DNA of 64,000 nt, from contig NZ_CANMDB010000001.1 in assembly GCF_947496515.1 (NCBI RefSeq), positions 124,001 to 188,000 on the forward strand. Reading direction: 5' to 3'. This document shows positions 19,301 to 29,888 of the stretch, piece after piece (the first letter of the stretch is position 1; each line of letters begins with the position of its first letter). The position numbers and the translations under genes were made by a program. The notes beneath the pieces were generated by a model. It did no database searches. It was given only the letters and a program-made list of their open reading frames with translations, and was not told where the DNA came from. Source of the DNA: an uncultured Roseobacter sp. GTDB lineage: Bacteria; Pseudomonadota; Alphaproteobacteria; Rhodobacterales; Rhodobacteraceae.

Positions 19301-19744
19301 ATGAAACTGTCCGCCCTGATCCTTGCCGCCGCGTTGCCGGGGGCAGCCCTTGCCGGGCCAGACCGTGTGTCGATCCTGCTGGGCTCAGAACATATCAACG
19401 CGACCGAGGACTTTCGCGAGTTCAATCCGGGTCTGTTTCTGACCTGGGAAGGGCCTACGTTCGACTATAGCGTGGGGCTGTTCCAGAACAGCTATTCCAA
19501 CGTCTCGCCTCTGGTCTCCATCGGCTACGATGTTGAAGTGGCACCGGAATTCGAAGTAGGTGGGTTCATCGGCCTGGCGGTCTACCCCGGCGAGGGTGAC
19601 CGTTTCGATACTTCTGCGGGCGATGTGATCCCGCTTTTGGGTCTTCAGGCGCGGTACCGGAATGTCTTTGTCCAGGCGCTGCCAGCCGATGGCCAGTCGA
19701 CCGACGGGGTTCTGACCTTTGGGCTGACCTTCGCGCTGGACTAA
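19301..19744 (+). CDS. Exported hypothetical protein, possibly a small beta-barrel
   Basis: 147 residues from ATG 19301 with a clear signal peptide (MKLSALILAAALPGAALA, cleavage before GPDRVS). The mature part alternates polar and hydrophobic residues with many Gly, Phe and Tyr (NPGLFLTWEG, YSVGLFQNSYSNVSPLVSIG, VLTFGLTFALD). This fits an eight-stranded outer-membrane or periplasmic beta-barrel. No specific family is recognised with confidence. It stands alone behind the acyl-CoA ligase. Confidence 0.65.
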   Translation: MKLSALILAAALPGAALAGPDRVSILLGSEHINATEDFREFNPGLFLTWEGPTFDYSVGLFQNSYSNVSPLVSIGYDVEVAPEFEVGGFIGLAVYPGEGDRFDTSAGDVIPLLGLQARYRNVFVQALPADGQSTDGVLTFGLTFALD

Positions 19745-19974
19745 ACGGGCGCGCCTCCCGAGCACTGAAGCAGCAGTGTATGCTTACCAAGAGTATTGCG
19801 CTGCGTGCGGCCCAACGCAGCCTTGAGCAACATCTTGCGGACTCGAGTAGTATGCGTTTCCGATCGGTCCCCCGTGCGATAACCGATGGCTAACCAAGCT
19901 AGGTGGCTCCGAGCAATGGAGCGCGCGACCAGAAATGGAATTGAAGTGCTATGGAGATCTACAATTCAAGAAGG
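19745..19974. other. AT-richer intergenic sequence at the edge of an atypical segment
   Basis: No gene is visible. Base composition shifts here and stays AT-richer through the next gene and up to the tRNA-Gly, unlike the rest of the window. No integrase, insertion sequence end or copy of the tRNA 3' end was found by eye. Confidence 0.4.
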
Positions 19975-20595
19975 TTAGTTGTGGCTCGGTTTCGAGCGCT
20001 CTTTTTTCGCTCTGGCCCGACGCATTTTTCGGTTTTCATTTGGGGTGTTTTTTTTGGTGCCAGCGCTATGACTATTGTTCGTTTGTGGGCTAACAGCTGG
20101 CCGGGTCTGTGGCCTTAAGACAGTGGGGTATTTGACTGCCTGTCGCCTTGCTATCTCAGATTCCAGTTCATCCATCGCAATTTCTTCGAGCGGCGTATTG
20201 GCGCCGCGATCAGCGGCGGCTAATAAAAGAAGCCCAGTCGTCGCCAGAGCAGCAAGCACAGTTCCTCCAGCTACCATCCATTCACGAAGCAGACGGGTGC
20301 GATCACTTCGATGGCCGCCCAGTTTTTTCTCAGTAGCCTCGACAGACAGTTTTTTGTTTGCGACATCCTGCGCAAGTTGGAAAAACTCCACCTTTTGTTG
20401 ACGAGTGTAGTCCGGCGAGACAACGAAAACGACGAGACCGTCGATCAGCGCGCCGTATCCGTCGAGGGCATTGGACGGCCCACCACAACAAGGACAGTTC
20501 GTCCTGTTGCACCAGAAGTTTCCGCCTCGATTGTAGCCGTAGCCGGAGGGATGGACGAAACCACAGGATTGACAGACAGCTGGTATTTGACGCAC
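19975..20595 (-). CDS. Hypothetical zinc-ribbon membrane protein
   Basis: 206 residues with a GTG start. The N-terminus has a cysteine cluster (Cys8, Cys11, Cys29, Cys34, Cys36, Cys37) like a zinc ribbon. Residues around 60-105 are helical and charged, one membrane segment lies at about 107-128 (MVAGGTVLAALATTGLLLL), and the C-terminal tail is strongly basic and Asn/Lys-rich. Codon use and base composition are AT-richer than the neighbours, and it abuts tRNA-Gly, both signs of recent acquisition. No family is recognised. The start codon is uncertain. Confidence 0.55.
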   Translation of the reverse strand: MRQIPAVCQSCGFVHPSGYGYNRGGNFWCNRTNCPCCGGPSNALDGYGALIDGLVVFVVSPDYTRQQKVEFFQLAQDVANKKLSVEATEKKLGGHRSDRTRLLREWMVAGGTVLAALATTGLLLLAAADRGANTPLEEIAMDELESEIARRQAVKYPTVLRPQTRPAVSPQTNNSHSAGTKKNTPNENRKMRRARAKKERSKPSHN

Positions 20596-20779
20596 GCGAA
20601 AGTCCTAAAACAATTGGATCATAAGTAGATCAAAAGACGAACAACATCAAAACTATGTTCGTTGTTTAGGGTCGGCGCTCGAATGTCCTGGTTGGTGCGC
20701 GCTGTCCGCAAATCATAATCTAGACGATAGACGTGCGTCTTGGAGGCCCTTTAGGGCGACGGTTCAGCGGAGACCATGC

Positions 20780-20853
20780 TGGAGCGGGTAACGAGAATCG
20801 AACTCGTAACTTAAGCTTGGGAAGCTCGCGTGATACCTTTTCACCATACCCGC
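20780..20853 (-). tRNA. tRNA-Gly (anticodon CCC)
   Basis: On the minus strand a cloverleaf of 74 nt including an encoded CCA: acceptor arms GCGGGTA and TACCCGC pair fully, the T arm reads ACGAG-TTCGATT-CTCGT, and the anticodon loop is TTCCCAA, giving CCC. The outermost anticodon stem pair is mismatched. The tRNA borders an AT-richer segment containing an orphan gene, a common position for integrated elements. Confidence 0.93.
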
Positions 20854-20900
20854 ATCCGTGCGGGTGGGTTAGTGATTTCGCAGCACTGGGTCAAGCCCTG

Positions 20901-21752
20901 TCACCCGGTGGGGCAGCGCGCGCGGGTGAAATTGATTTCTGCCGGAACGCGGACACCTTCGTCGGTCTCAAAGGCGCGGAATGCCTGCTGGATGCCCGCA
21001 GCGATGGCCTCCAAATCGGCCGCATCTCCGCCGAAGTGATCGAGCGTGCGGGCCGCGGGGCCGATGCTGGTGGCCATGCGCGCAACCTCTTCAGGGGTAC
21101 CGGGCGGGGTCAGTTGTAGCGCGGCCACCTCGATATCTACATCCGTGAACCCGGCTTTTGTCAGCAGTGCAGAAATCCGTGCCGGGTCGCGAAAGGCAAA
21201 CGGCCCCGGTGCATCGGGATCAACCGCGGGTGGTGCGCCCAGACGGGCTTTCGCCGCCTGGGCCGCGGTGGTGAACCACGGGTTGGCCTCGATCCGTCCC
21301 CAAGCGGCAAAGGTCAGCGGGGCGCCGGGTGCCAGGGCTTTGCGGATGTTGCCGAAGGCTGTGACCGGGTCGGCAAAGAACATCACCCCAAAGCGGGAGA
21401 TCAGCGCATCGAATGCGCCCGGCTCAAACCGGTGCTCTGCCGCGTCGGCTTGCAGAAAGGCCAAGTTTGGCTGACCTTCGCCGCGCATCCGTGCGCGCGC
21501 CAGCATGGTGGGAGAGATGTCCAGCCCCAGCACGCTGCCCGACGCGCCCACCGCTTCTGCCGCGCGCAGGCTGCTGGCACCGGTGCCGCAGCCGATGTCG
21601 AGCACGCGCTGACCCGGCCGCAGATCCGCGCGTGTCAGCACAGCCTCCAGTACTGGCGCCATGAAGGTATCGAGCGCTTGCTGTTGAGCGACCCATTTTG
21701 CCCCGCCAGCCTCGGTCCAGAATTCCGCCTGATCGCTGTTGTCCATGGTCAT
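20901..21752 (-). CDS. Class I SAM-dependent methyltransferase
   Basis: 283 residues. Motif I is VLDIGCGTGASSL, followed by LGLDISPTML (motif II acid) and the post-II segment FDALISRFGVMFF, as in the UbiE/Coq5 and Methyltransf_11/25 group. The substrate is unknown. Its ATG overlaps the stop of the upstream ferredoxin/ASKHA gene (ATGA), so the two form an operon, which might place it in one-carbon or corrinoid-related methyl chemistry. That link is only positional. Confidence 0.82.
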   Translation of the reverse strand: MTMDNSDQAEFWTEAGGAKWVAQQQALDTFMAPVLEAVLTRADLRPGQRVLDIGCGTGASSLRAAEAVGASGSVLGLDISPTMLARARMRGEGQPNLAFLQADAAEHRFEPGAFDALISRFGVMFFADPVTAFGNIRKALAPGAPLTFAAWGRIEANPWFTTAAQAAKARLGAPPAVDPDAPGPFAFRDPARISALLTKAGFTDVDIEVAALQLTPPGTPEEVARMATSIGPAARTLDHFGGDAADLEAIAAGIQQAFRAFETDEGVRVPAEINFTRARCPTG

Positions 21753-23794
21753 GCGCGGCGTCTCCGTCTGCGTCCGCCGCTCTCGCCGACACCGCCACCA
21801 CCGGTGTTGAAGCTGACGTGCGGCAGGCTGACCAGACCGTTGAGGATGGGGAAGGGGTCGACCGCGTTGGGCATGGCGGAGGCATTGACGAAATGCTCCT
21901 GAAACCGTGGCTCGATCGCCGTTTCGATCTTGTGGATAGCGCGCACCGTCGCCTCGATCTCGGCCCGGGCGGCATGGTTCAGCAGGGCGATGCGCGCCCC
22001 GGTGCCCGCCGCATTCCCGGCAGAGGTGACCTTGTCCAGTGGCGCATCCGGGATCATGCCCAGCACCATGGCGTGTTTGGGCGAGATATGCGCGCCAAAG
22101 GCGCCCGCCAGCACCACCCGGTCCACGGCATCGACGTCGAACTTGTCCATCAGCAGCCGCGCCCCGGAATAGAGCGCTGCCTTGGCCATCTGGATCTCGC
22201 GGATGTCGCGGTTGGTGACGGTGATCCGGGGGCCGCCCGTATCTGACGCGTCATGCACCAGATAGGAATAGGTCCGCCCGTCGAGAAAACATCGGTCGGT
22301 TCCGGTTTGCTCGGGCCCGCCGATGAGCCCCGCGGCGTCCACGATCCCGTGTACGCGCATCTCTGCCACCATTTCGATGATGCCCGAGCCGCAGATGCCC
22401 GTGATGCCGGTGGTGCCGATCTCATCGGCAAAGCGCGGGTCATCCGACCACAGATCGCTGCCGATGACCTTGAACCGGGGGACCTTGCTCTCGGGGTCGA
22501 TCTCGACCCGTTCGATGGCACCGGGGGCCGCGCGTTGGCCCGCGCTGATCTGCGCGCCCTCAAAGGCGGGACCCGTGGGCGAGGAGCAGGCGAGCACCCG
22601 GTCCCGGTTGCCCAGCAGGATCTCCGCGTTGGTGCCCACATCCACCACCAGCACCAGATCGTCGGATTTATCCGGTGCCTCGGACAGCGCCACGGCGGCG
22701 GCATCCGCGCCTACGTGACCGGCGATACAGGGCAGCAGATAGACGCGGGCCGCAGGGTGGATGTTCAACTCCAATTCCGCGCTGTGCAGTGAGAGCGCGC
22801 CATTGGTTGCGAGCGCAAAGGGCGCCTGGCCCAGCTCGAACGGGTCGATCCCCAGCAGCAGATGGTGCATCACCGGGTTGCAGACGAAGACCGCATCGAC
22901 GATCAGGCCCGCGTCCACCCCGGCCTCCTCCGCGATCTGGGTAAAGAGGTCCCGCATGCCCGCGCGCACCGCGCGCGTCATCTCGGCCGCCCCGCCGTCG
23001 TTCATCATCGCGTAGCTGACCCGGCTCATCAGATCCTCGCCAAAGCGGATCTGCGGGTTCATCAACCCGGAGGAGGCCAGCACCGCGCCGGTCTGCAGGT
23101 CGCACAGATGTGCCGCGATGGTGGTGGAGCCGAGATCAACCGCCAGACCGTAGATGGTGCCGTCATGCTGCCCCGGCCAGATGTGCACCACACGCGGCGG
23201 GCTTTCCGCATCGCCACAATGCACAGCGACGGTCACTGTCCAGCCGCCTTTGCGCAAAAGGGGCTGCATCTGCTGCAGCATCGTGAGATCCGCAGTGACA
23301 CCGTCGACTTGATGTTGAGCGCTGAGTGCGGCGCGCAGCCGCTCCAGATCGCCGGTCGGGTCGTGCATGTCGGGCTCCGCCACCTGCACGGTATAAAGCC
23401 GAACTGCCGGGTCGAGCGTGATATCGCGCGCCTCTGCGCGCTTGCGGACCACCTGCTTGTGCACCTGGCTTTCGGCGGGCACGTCGATGACGACGTCGCC
23501 CTGGACCTGAGCCTGACAGCCCAGACGTCGGCCTTCCGTCAGCCCGCGTTTGTCCTTGTAGCGTTGCTCAACCGTGTTCCACTCGGTCAACGCGCCGTCA
23601 CGCACGGTGACGCCGTGTTTGGAAAATTCGCCATAGCCGGGGGTGATCTGGCAGCGCGAACAGATACCACGACCGCCGCAGACGGAATCGAGATCGACGC
23701 CCAGCTGCCGCGCTGCCGTCAGGACGGGCGTGCCCACCGGAAACCGGCCCCGCTTGCCCGAGGGGGTGAAGACCACAAGGGGATCGCTGTTCAT
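21749..23794 (-). CDS. ASKHA-domain protein with N-terminal 2Fe-2S ferredoxin, corrinoid activator-like (RACo/RamA type)
   Basis: 681 residues. The plant-type 2Fe-2S ferredoxin domain occupies about 1-105, with ligands Cys39, Cys45, Cys48 and Cys93 (DSVCGGRGICSRCQI, RRLGCQAQV). Next come a linker and an actin-like ATPase region beginning YGLAVDLGSTTIAAHL, with VVDVGTNAEILLG and VVLAGAFGAHIS further on (DUF4445 region). Family members reductively reactivate cob(II)alamin in corrinoid methyltransferases using ATP. No corrinoid protein or MttB-like methyltransferase lies in this window, so the client is probably encoded elsewhere. It starts at ATG 23794 after GAGGGAG. Confidence 0.82.
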   Translation of the reverse strand: MNSDPLVVFTPSGKRGRFPVGTPVLTAARQLGVDLDSVCGGRGICSRCQITPGYGEFSKHGVTVRDGALTEWNTVEQRYKDKRGLTEGRRLGCQAQVQGDVVIDVPAESQVHKQVVRKRAEARDITLDPAVRLYTVQVAEPDMHDPTGDLERLRAALSAQHQVDGVTADLTMLQQMQPLLRKGGWTVTVAVHCGDAESPPRVVHIWPGQHDGTIYGLAVDLGSTTIAAHLCDLQTGAVLASSGLMNPQIRFGEDLMSRVSYAMMNDGGAAEMTRAVRAGMRDLFTQIAEEAGVDAGLIVDAVFVCNPVMHHLLLGIDPFELGQAPFALATNGALSLHSAELELNIHPAARVYLLPCIAGHVGADAAAVALSEAPDKSDDLVLVVDVGTNAEILLGNRDRVLACSSPTGPAFEGAQISAGQRAAPGAIERVEIDPESKVPRFKVIGSDLWSDDPRFADEIGTTGITGICGSGIIEMVAEMRVHGIVDAAGLIGGPEQTGTDRCFLDGRTYSYLVHDASDTGGPRITVTNRDIREIQMAKAALYSGARLLMDKFDVDAVDRVVLAGAFGAHISPKHAMVLGMIPDAPLDKVTSAGNAAGTGARIALLNHAARAEIEATVRAIHKIETAIEPRFQEHFVNASAMPNAVDPFPILNGLVSLPHVSFNTGGGGVGESGGRRRRRRA

Positions 23795-23982
23795 CTATCT
23801 TTGCTCCCTCGGTGCACTGTCATATCCGGACCCTACCGCCCGGCGGCGCGGGTCTGATGCTGATCTGCGGCATGTAATACATCAGCCGCGCCATTGCCCG
23901 CCCGGAATTGTCATGATGATCATGAAAGGGGTTTGTCGTGGGACGCAGGAGCGGGTGAGGGCGCTCTGTGCTGTGGCGGGAG

Positions 23983-24005
23983 ATACTCGGGTCAGGCCCG
24001 AGTAT
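23983..24005 (-). terminator. Perfect hairpin between the ureohydrolase and ASKHA genes
   Basis: Arms ATACTCGGG and CCCGAGTAT are separated by five bases, 23 bases past the stop of the minus-strand ureohydrolase. The nine-pair stem is perfect, but no U tract follows. It probably ends or protects the upstream transcript. Confidence 0.5.
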
Positions 24006-24028
24006 GACGCGCGCGGGGATGGCACCTT

Positions 24029-25006
24029 TCAGGGGCGCAGGGCGGGATCACCCGCGCGCGCGTGAAAGATAAAGCCGAGCAGGTTCAGCAGCACTTGTGC
24101 GCCGAGGATCGCGGTGCTGCCAGTGGGATCGTAGTCGGGGGCGACCTCTACCAGGTCGATGCCGATGACCGGGTGCCTGCGGGTGACTTGCTGCAGGATC
24201 TCCAGCACATCATAGTAGAGAAATCCGCCGTGGCTCGGCGTGCCGGTGCCGGGCGCGATGGAGGGGCAGAAGGCGTCAATGTCGATGGTGATATAGAGCG
24301 GCATGCCATCGGGCAGGGTCGCGGCCAGCGCCTGCGGTCCCATGGCGCGCGCCTGCCGCACCGACAGGATGGTCGAGCCCATGGCGCGTGCATCGGCGTA
24401 GCCTTCGCGCGCGGTGGAGCTGACGTTGCGGATGCCCACTTGCGTGAGGCCACTGACAAAAGGCTGCTCTGCCGCGCGGCGCATGGGGTTACCGTGGCCG
24501 TGGCGCACCCCGTGGCGTTCGTCCACGAAATCCAAGTGAGCGTCGATCTGCAGGATGTGGAAAGGGTTTGCGCACCCGTCAAAAGCGCGGATGCAGGGAA
24601 TATTGACCGAATGATCGCCGCCGATCACAACCGGCAGCGCCCCAGAGGCGAGGATCGCGCGTACGCCTGCTTCGATATTGGCGTGGCTGGCGTCGGTGTC
24701 CGTATGCACGATATCCGCATCACCGATGTCCACGATGCGCACATCTGCGCCGAGATAGGTCGCGTCATCCTCGTGATCATAGGCGCCTGCATGTCCGAAA
24801 CTGAAGAGGGTCGAGGCCTCGCGCACCCCGCGCGGCCCGAAGCGCGCGCCCGACCGCCACTGGGTGCCTGCATCAAAGGGCGCGCCCAACACGGCGACAT
24901 CCGCGTCAATCGCCTGCCAGTCCGCCACGTACGGCCGTTTGCCAAAGGTCGAAATCCCCACAAACGGCAGATCCAGCCTCCCGCTCTCATACCCGTGTCC
25001 CGCCAT
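24029..25006 (-). CDS. speB: Ureohydrolase family protein, probable agmatinase
   Basis: 325 residues, start ATG 25006 with AAGGAG. Binuclear manganese-site motifs of the arginase/agmatinase family are present: VIGGDHSVN, DAHLDF with the following histidines, and ITIDIDAFCPSIAPG. Agmatinase converts agmatine to putrescine and urea. Related Rhodobacterales proteins include guanidinobutyrase and guanidine-hydrolase-like members, so the exact guanidino substrate is not certain. It stands alone, with no polyamine or urease genes nearby. Confidence 0.82.
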   Translation of the reverse strand: MAGHGYESGRLDLPFVGISTFGKRPYVADWQAIDADVAVLGAPFDAGTQWRSGARFGPRGVREASTLFSFGHAGAYDHEDDATYLGADVRIVDIGDADIVHTDTDASHANIEAGVRAILASGALPVVIGGDHSVNIPCIRAFDGCANPFHILQIDAHLDFVDERHGVRHGHGNPMRRAAEQPFVSGLTQVGIRNVSSTAREGYADARAMGSTILSVRQARAMGPQALAATLPDGMPLYITIDIDAFCPSIAPGTGTPSHGGFLYYDVLEILQQVTRRHPVIGIDLVEVAPDYDPTGSTAILGAQVLLNLLGFIFHARAGDPALRP

Positions 25007-25139
25007 GCATCGTCTCCTTGTTCATTGCGCCGGAGTGTTGCCGCGCGGGCGTGGGCTGGCAATGGCCGAGACCACAGCGCTGCGGGTTTTTAAGCCTTTC
25101 CATTTCAGCCTGCCCGTGAAATAGGAAACTGCCAAATGA

Positions 25140-26609
<1,470 letters not shown>

Positions 26610-26697
26610 ATCCCGTGGGCGGGGGAGCCGCGGTAACCGGATGTTAACACTCCACTCGTAGGCCGGACCCGGGTGGGCTTGTGTTGAGTGGTGTGTG

Positions 26698-27591
26698 ATG
26701 CGTTTTCTGATACCCGGCCGTTTGCTCCTGAGCCTGACCCTGGCGCCTGTTTCTTTCACCTTGCCCGCGTCCATGCTTCATGCGGATGAGACCGCGCAGG
26801 TCTCGGAAGAGACCAATGCGCGCAACCGTGTGGACAACGCGGGCAGGCAACGGATGCTGACCCAGCGGCTCGCCAAGAACGCCTGTTTCGTGATGGCGGG
26901 GATCGAGCCCGATACCTATGCCGCCCATACGGATGAGACCTTTCACCGGTTCAACCAGGTGCTGCTCGCCATCCGCGAGGGGGATCCCGAACTGGGCATG
27001 CTGCCGGAAATCCATCAGGACGTGCTCGATAACCTGAGCGAGGTCGAGACGCTCTGGGCAGAGCTGGGCCCCGCGGCCCGGCAGATCGCGGCAGGAGATC
27101 TGCACTCCGTCCCCATGCAGCAGCTCATCCAGCTGAACATCGAGACGCTGAAACGCATGCACGCCACCGTGCTGCAGATGGGCACCCATTATGCCAATGA
27201 GAACGTCTCGCCCGAGATGGTGACCACCTTGGCCACCGCCGGGCGCCAGCGCATGCTGAGCCAGAAGCTGTCGAAGGAGCTGTGTTTTCGGACCATCGGT
27301 CTCGAACGCGAAGGATCCGTTGAGCTGATCGAGGAGACCATCGCCCAATTCGACGCGGCCATGGCCAAGCTGCTCGCAGGCGCGCCCCAGGACGGCATCC
27401 TGCCGCCGCCTTTGGAGGATGTGCGCAGCCTGCTCGAGAAGACCAACACGACATGGGCCGAGTTCAAGGCGCTCGCGCGCAGGATCGAGGAGAACCCGGA
27501 CATCGGCCCGGATGAACGCCTGCAGATCGCCGAACTTGGCAACCTCGTTCTGCAAGAGATGGAAAGCGCCGTCCAAAGCTACCTGCAGTAA
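26698..27591 (+). CDS. Exported protein with two PilJ-type domains
   Basis: 297 residues from ATG 26698, with an N-terminal signal peptide ending near ASMLHA. Two copies of the PilJ (type IV pili methyl-accepting chemotaxis N-terminal) signature are present: DNAGRQRMLTQRLAKNACFV at about 50-69 and TAGRQRMLSQKLSKELCFR at about 181-200. Normally such modules form the sensor part of chemoreceptors or histidine kinases; here there is no membrane anchor or output domain, so it would act as a free periplasmic binding protein. The ligand is unknown. Confidence 0.78.
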   Translation: MRFLIPGRLLLSLTLAPVSFTLPASMLHADETAQVSEETNARNRVDNAGRQRMLTQRLAKNACFVMAGIEPDTYAAHTDETFHRFNQVLLAIREGDPELGMLPEIHQDVLDNLSEVETLWAELGPAARQIAAGDLHSVPMQQLIQLNIETLKRMHATVLQMGTHYANENVSPEMVTTLATAGRQRMLSQKLSKELCFRTIGLEREGSVELIEETIAQFDAAMAKLLAGAPQDGILPPPLEDVRSLLEKTNTTWAEFKALARRIEENPDIGPDERLQIAELGNLVLQEMESAVQSYLQ

Positions 27592-27724
27592 GCGCCCGGC
27601 ATCCGTTTGGGGTGCCCACGCGATTGCGCGGCACGCCCTCTTGCACCTTTCATCCCGGCCACATAGAAGAGCGGAAATTTGACGCCCGCGCGCCTCTCGC
27701 GCGCCTTGCTTATATGGAGCACAC

Positions 27725-29056
27725 ATGCAGGTCACCGAGACGCTGAACGAAGGTCTGAAACGCGGCTATGCCATCACGCTTACCGCCGAAGAACTGGAGG
27801 CGAAGGTCAACGAGAAGCTGGCCGAGGCGCAGCCCGACGTCGAGATGAAGGGCTTTCGCAAGGGCAAGGTGCCCATGGCGCTCTTGAAAAAACAGTTCGG
27901 CCAGCGCGTGATGGGCGAAGCCATGCAGGAAAGCATTGATGGCGCCATGTCCTCGCATTTCGAGGAAACAGGGGACCGCCCCGCGCTGCAGCCCGAGGTC
28001 AAGATGACCAATGAGGACTGGAAAGAGGGCGACGACGTCGAGGTCTCCATGTCCTACGAGGCGCTGCCCCAGATCCCCGAGGCCGATTTCAGCGAGATTA
28101 AGCTGGAAAAGCTCGTGGTCAAGGCAGAGGATGCCGCCATTGACGAGGCTCTGGGAAGCCTCGCGGAGACCGCGCAGGATTTCAAATCTCGCAAGAAGGG
28201 CACCAAGGCCAAGGATGGCGATCAGGTGGTCATGGATTTCGTGGGCAAGGTCGACGGCGAAGCTTTCGAAGGCGGCGCGGCCGAGGATTATCCGCTGGTG
28301 CTGGGATCGAATTCCTTCATTCCCGGTTTCGAGGAACAGCTCGTCGGCGCGAAGGCCGGTGAGGAGATGCAGGTGACCGTCACCTTCCCCGAGGATTATC
28401 AGGCCGAGAACCTCAAGGGCAAGGAAGCGACCTTCGATTGCACCATCAAGGACGTGAAGCAACCCGTCGCTGCCGAGATCAACGATGAGCTGGCCAAGAA
28501 GTTCGGCGCAGAGGATCTGGCCGCGCTCAAAGGTCAGATCGCCGAGCGGCTGGAGGCCGAATACGCCGGCGCCGCGCGCGCCGTGATGAAGCGCGGGTTG
28601 CTCGACCGTTTGGACGAGATGATGGATTTCGACCTGCCGCCCTCGCTGGTGGAGGCGGAGGCCAAGCAGATCGCGCATCACCTCTGGCACGAGGAAAACC
28701 CCGAGGTTGAGGGCCACGACCACCCTGAGATCGAGACGACGGAGGAGCACACCGCCTTGGCGACACGCCGCGTGCGTCTGGGTCTCTTGCTGGCCGAGAT
28801 CGGTCAGAAGGCCGATGTCGAGGTGACAGACGCCGAGATGAGCCAGGCGATCATGGCGCAGGCGCGCCAGTATCCCGGGCAGGAGCGTCAGTTCTTTGAG
28901 TTCGTGCAGCAGAACCAGCAGATGCAGCAGCAGCTGCGCGCGCCGCTCTTCGAGGACAAGGTTGTGGACCACGTCTTTGAGCAGGCCGAGATCACCGAGA
29001 AAGAAGTCTCCAAGGACGATCTGCAAAAGGCCGTCGAGGCGCTGGAAGACGAGTAA
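27725..29056 (+). CDS. tig: Trigger factor
   Basis: 443 residues. The ribosome-binding tail signature is [17 protein letters not shown] at about residues 43-59. A central FKBP-type prolyl isomerase domain follows ([20 protein letters not shown] ... [17 protein letters not shown]), then the helical chaperone arms. It binds nascent chains at the ribosome exit tunnel. The ATG 27725 has GGAG seven bases upstream. It is usually near clpP in other bacteria but stands alone here. Confidence 0.96.
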   Translation: MQVTETLNEGLKRGYAITLTAEELEAKVNEKLAEAQPDVEMKGFRKGKVPMALLKKQFGQRVMGEAMQESIDGAMSSHFEETGDRPALQPEVKMTNEDWKEGDDVEVSMSYEALPQIPEADFSEIKLEKLVVKAEDAAIDEALGSLAETAQDFKSRKKGTKAKDGDQVVMDFVGKVDGEAFEGGAAEDYPLVLGSNSFIPGFEEQLVGAKAGEEMQVTVTFPEDYQAENLKGKEATFDCTIKDVKQPVAAEINDELAKKFGAEDLAALKGQIAERLEAEYAGAARAVMKRGLLDRLDEMMDFDLPPSLVEAEAKQIAHHLWHEENPEVEGHDHPEIETTEEHTALATRRVRLGLLLAEIGQKADVEVTDAEMSQAIMAQARQYPGQERQFFEFVQQNQQMQQQLRAPLFEDKVVDHVFEQAEITEKEVSKDDLQKAVEALEDE

Positions 29057-29075
29057 GTCTTTGCCGCCAGCTGGG

Positions 29076-29101
29076 CAAAAAGGGTTTTCGAAAACCCTTT
29101 T
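29076..29101 (+). terminator. TTCGAA-centred palindrome after tig, with T tract
   Basis: A 26-bp perfect palindrome with arms AAAAAGGGTTTTC and GAAAACCCTTTTT, 19 bases past the tig stop. This copy ends in five T and so resembles a classical intrinsic terminator usable from either side. Confidence 0.75.
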
Positions 29102-29176
29102 CCCGCGCTTCTGACACTGTCTCGCGCAAGTCAGCGCCCGACAGATTGTCTCATATCATTGAAGGCCCGGCGCTGG

Positions 29177-29202
29177 CCCAGAGTTTTTCGAAAAACTCTG
29201 GG
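29177..29202 (-). terminator. TTCGAA-centred palindrome after the transglycosylase gene
   Basis: A perfect 26-bp palindrome with arms CCCAGAGTTTTTC and GAAAAACTCTGGG, 43 bases past the stop of the minus-strand transglycosylase gene. Confidence 0.6.
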
Positions 29203-29245
29203 TGCCTGGTAGGTTCTATGTCGGGTAGCTTGACCGCGGGCTGCT

Positions 29246-29701
29246 CTACCCTTGGCGCAAGCCGGTCTCGACCAGCATGCCGCGGCGCTTGGCCTCGTAG
29301 TAATAGCCGCGTGCGTACCATTGTATCGCCGTATCATGATCGCCGTCCGACAAAAGCCAGGCGCCGCGCAGGTATTTCCCCGCGTATTTCAAGTTGGTAT
29401 CCGCATCCAGCAGCTCGCGCGGGCGCCCTCGGAACCCCATGGTGCGGGCCGTCTTCGGCAGGATCTGCAGCAACCCGTAATAAGGCCCGTTGCGCGCCCC
29501 GGGCCGGTGCGTGCTTTCCCGGATGGCGAGCTTGTGCACCAGCGGGCGCGGCAGTTCATAAAGATCCGCGTAATGGTTGATCGAGCGCCGCAGCGCGGGC
29601 GTCTCATTGGGATAGAGCGGCGGTTCAACTTGCGCAGGCGTTCGGGCGCAGGCGGCCAGCCAGCCGGTGGCGGTCAAAAGAAACATGCGGCGCGGTATCA
29701 T
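29246..29701 (-). CDS. Lipoprotein lytic transglycosylase (SLT domain)
   Basis: 151 residues from ATG 29701, which has AGGA eight bases away; the in-frame ATG at 29710 has its AGG directly adjacent. Residues 1-18 are a lipoprotein signal with lipobox LAAC. The SLT fold is visible: IRESTHRPGARN carries the catalytic glutamate, then YGLLQILPKTARTMGF, LLDADTNLKYAGKYL and YARGYYY. It cleaves peptidoglycan glycan strands to 1,6-anhydro ends at the outer membrane inner face. Confidence 0.85.
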   Translation of the reverse strand: MIPRRMFLLTATGWLAACARTPAQVEPPLYPNETPALRRSINHYADLYELPRPLVHKLAIRESTHRPGARNGPYYGLLQILPKTARTMGFRGRPRELLDADTNLKYAGKYLRGAWLLSDGDHDTAIQWYARGYYYEAKRRGMLVETGLRQG

Positions 29702-29888
29702 CGGGGGCATCCTGTTCTGAAACGCTGCTGGCTATCGCCCGACCGGCATACCTTGGCAAGCGGCGTGGCGCGGGATCGGCGGTGGGCCGCCGCAGCCGTT
29801 CTTCGCCGAGCCACTGTCGCCGTGCCCTTTGCTGCTGCAGGCCCCGGCGTGGTGACATAGGTTGACACTGCGCACGAAAGGAGACCGC

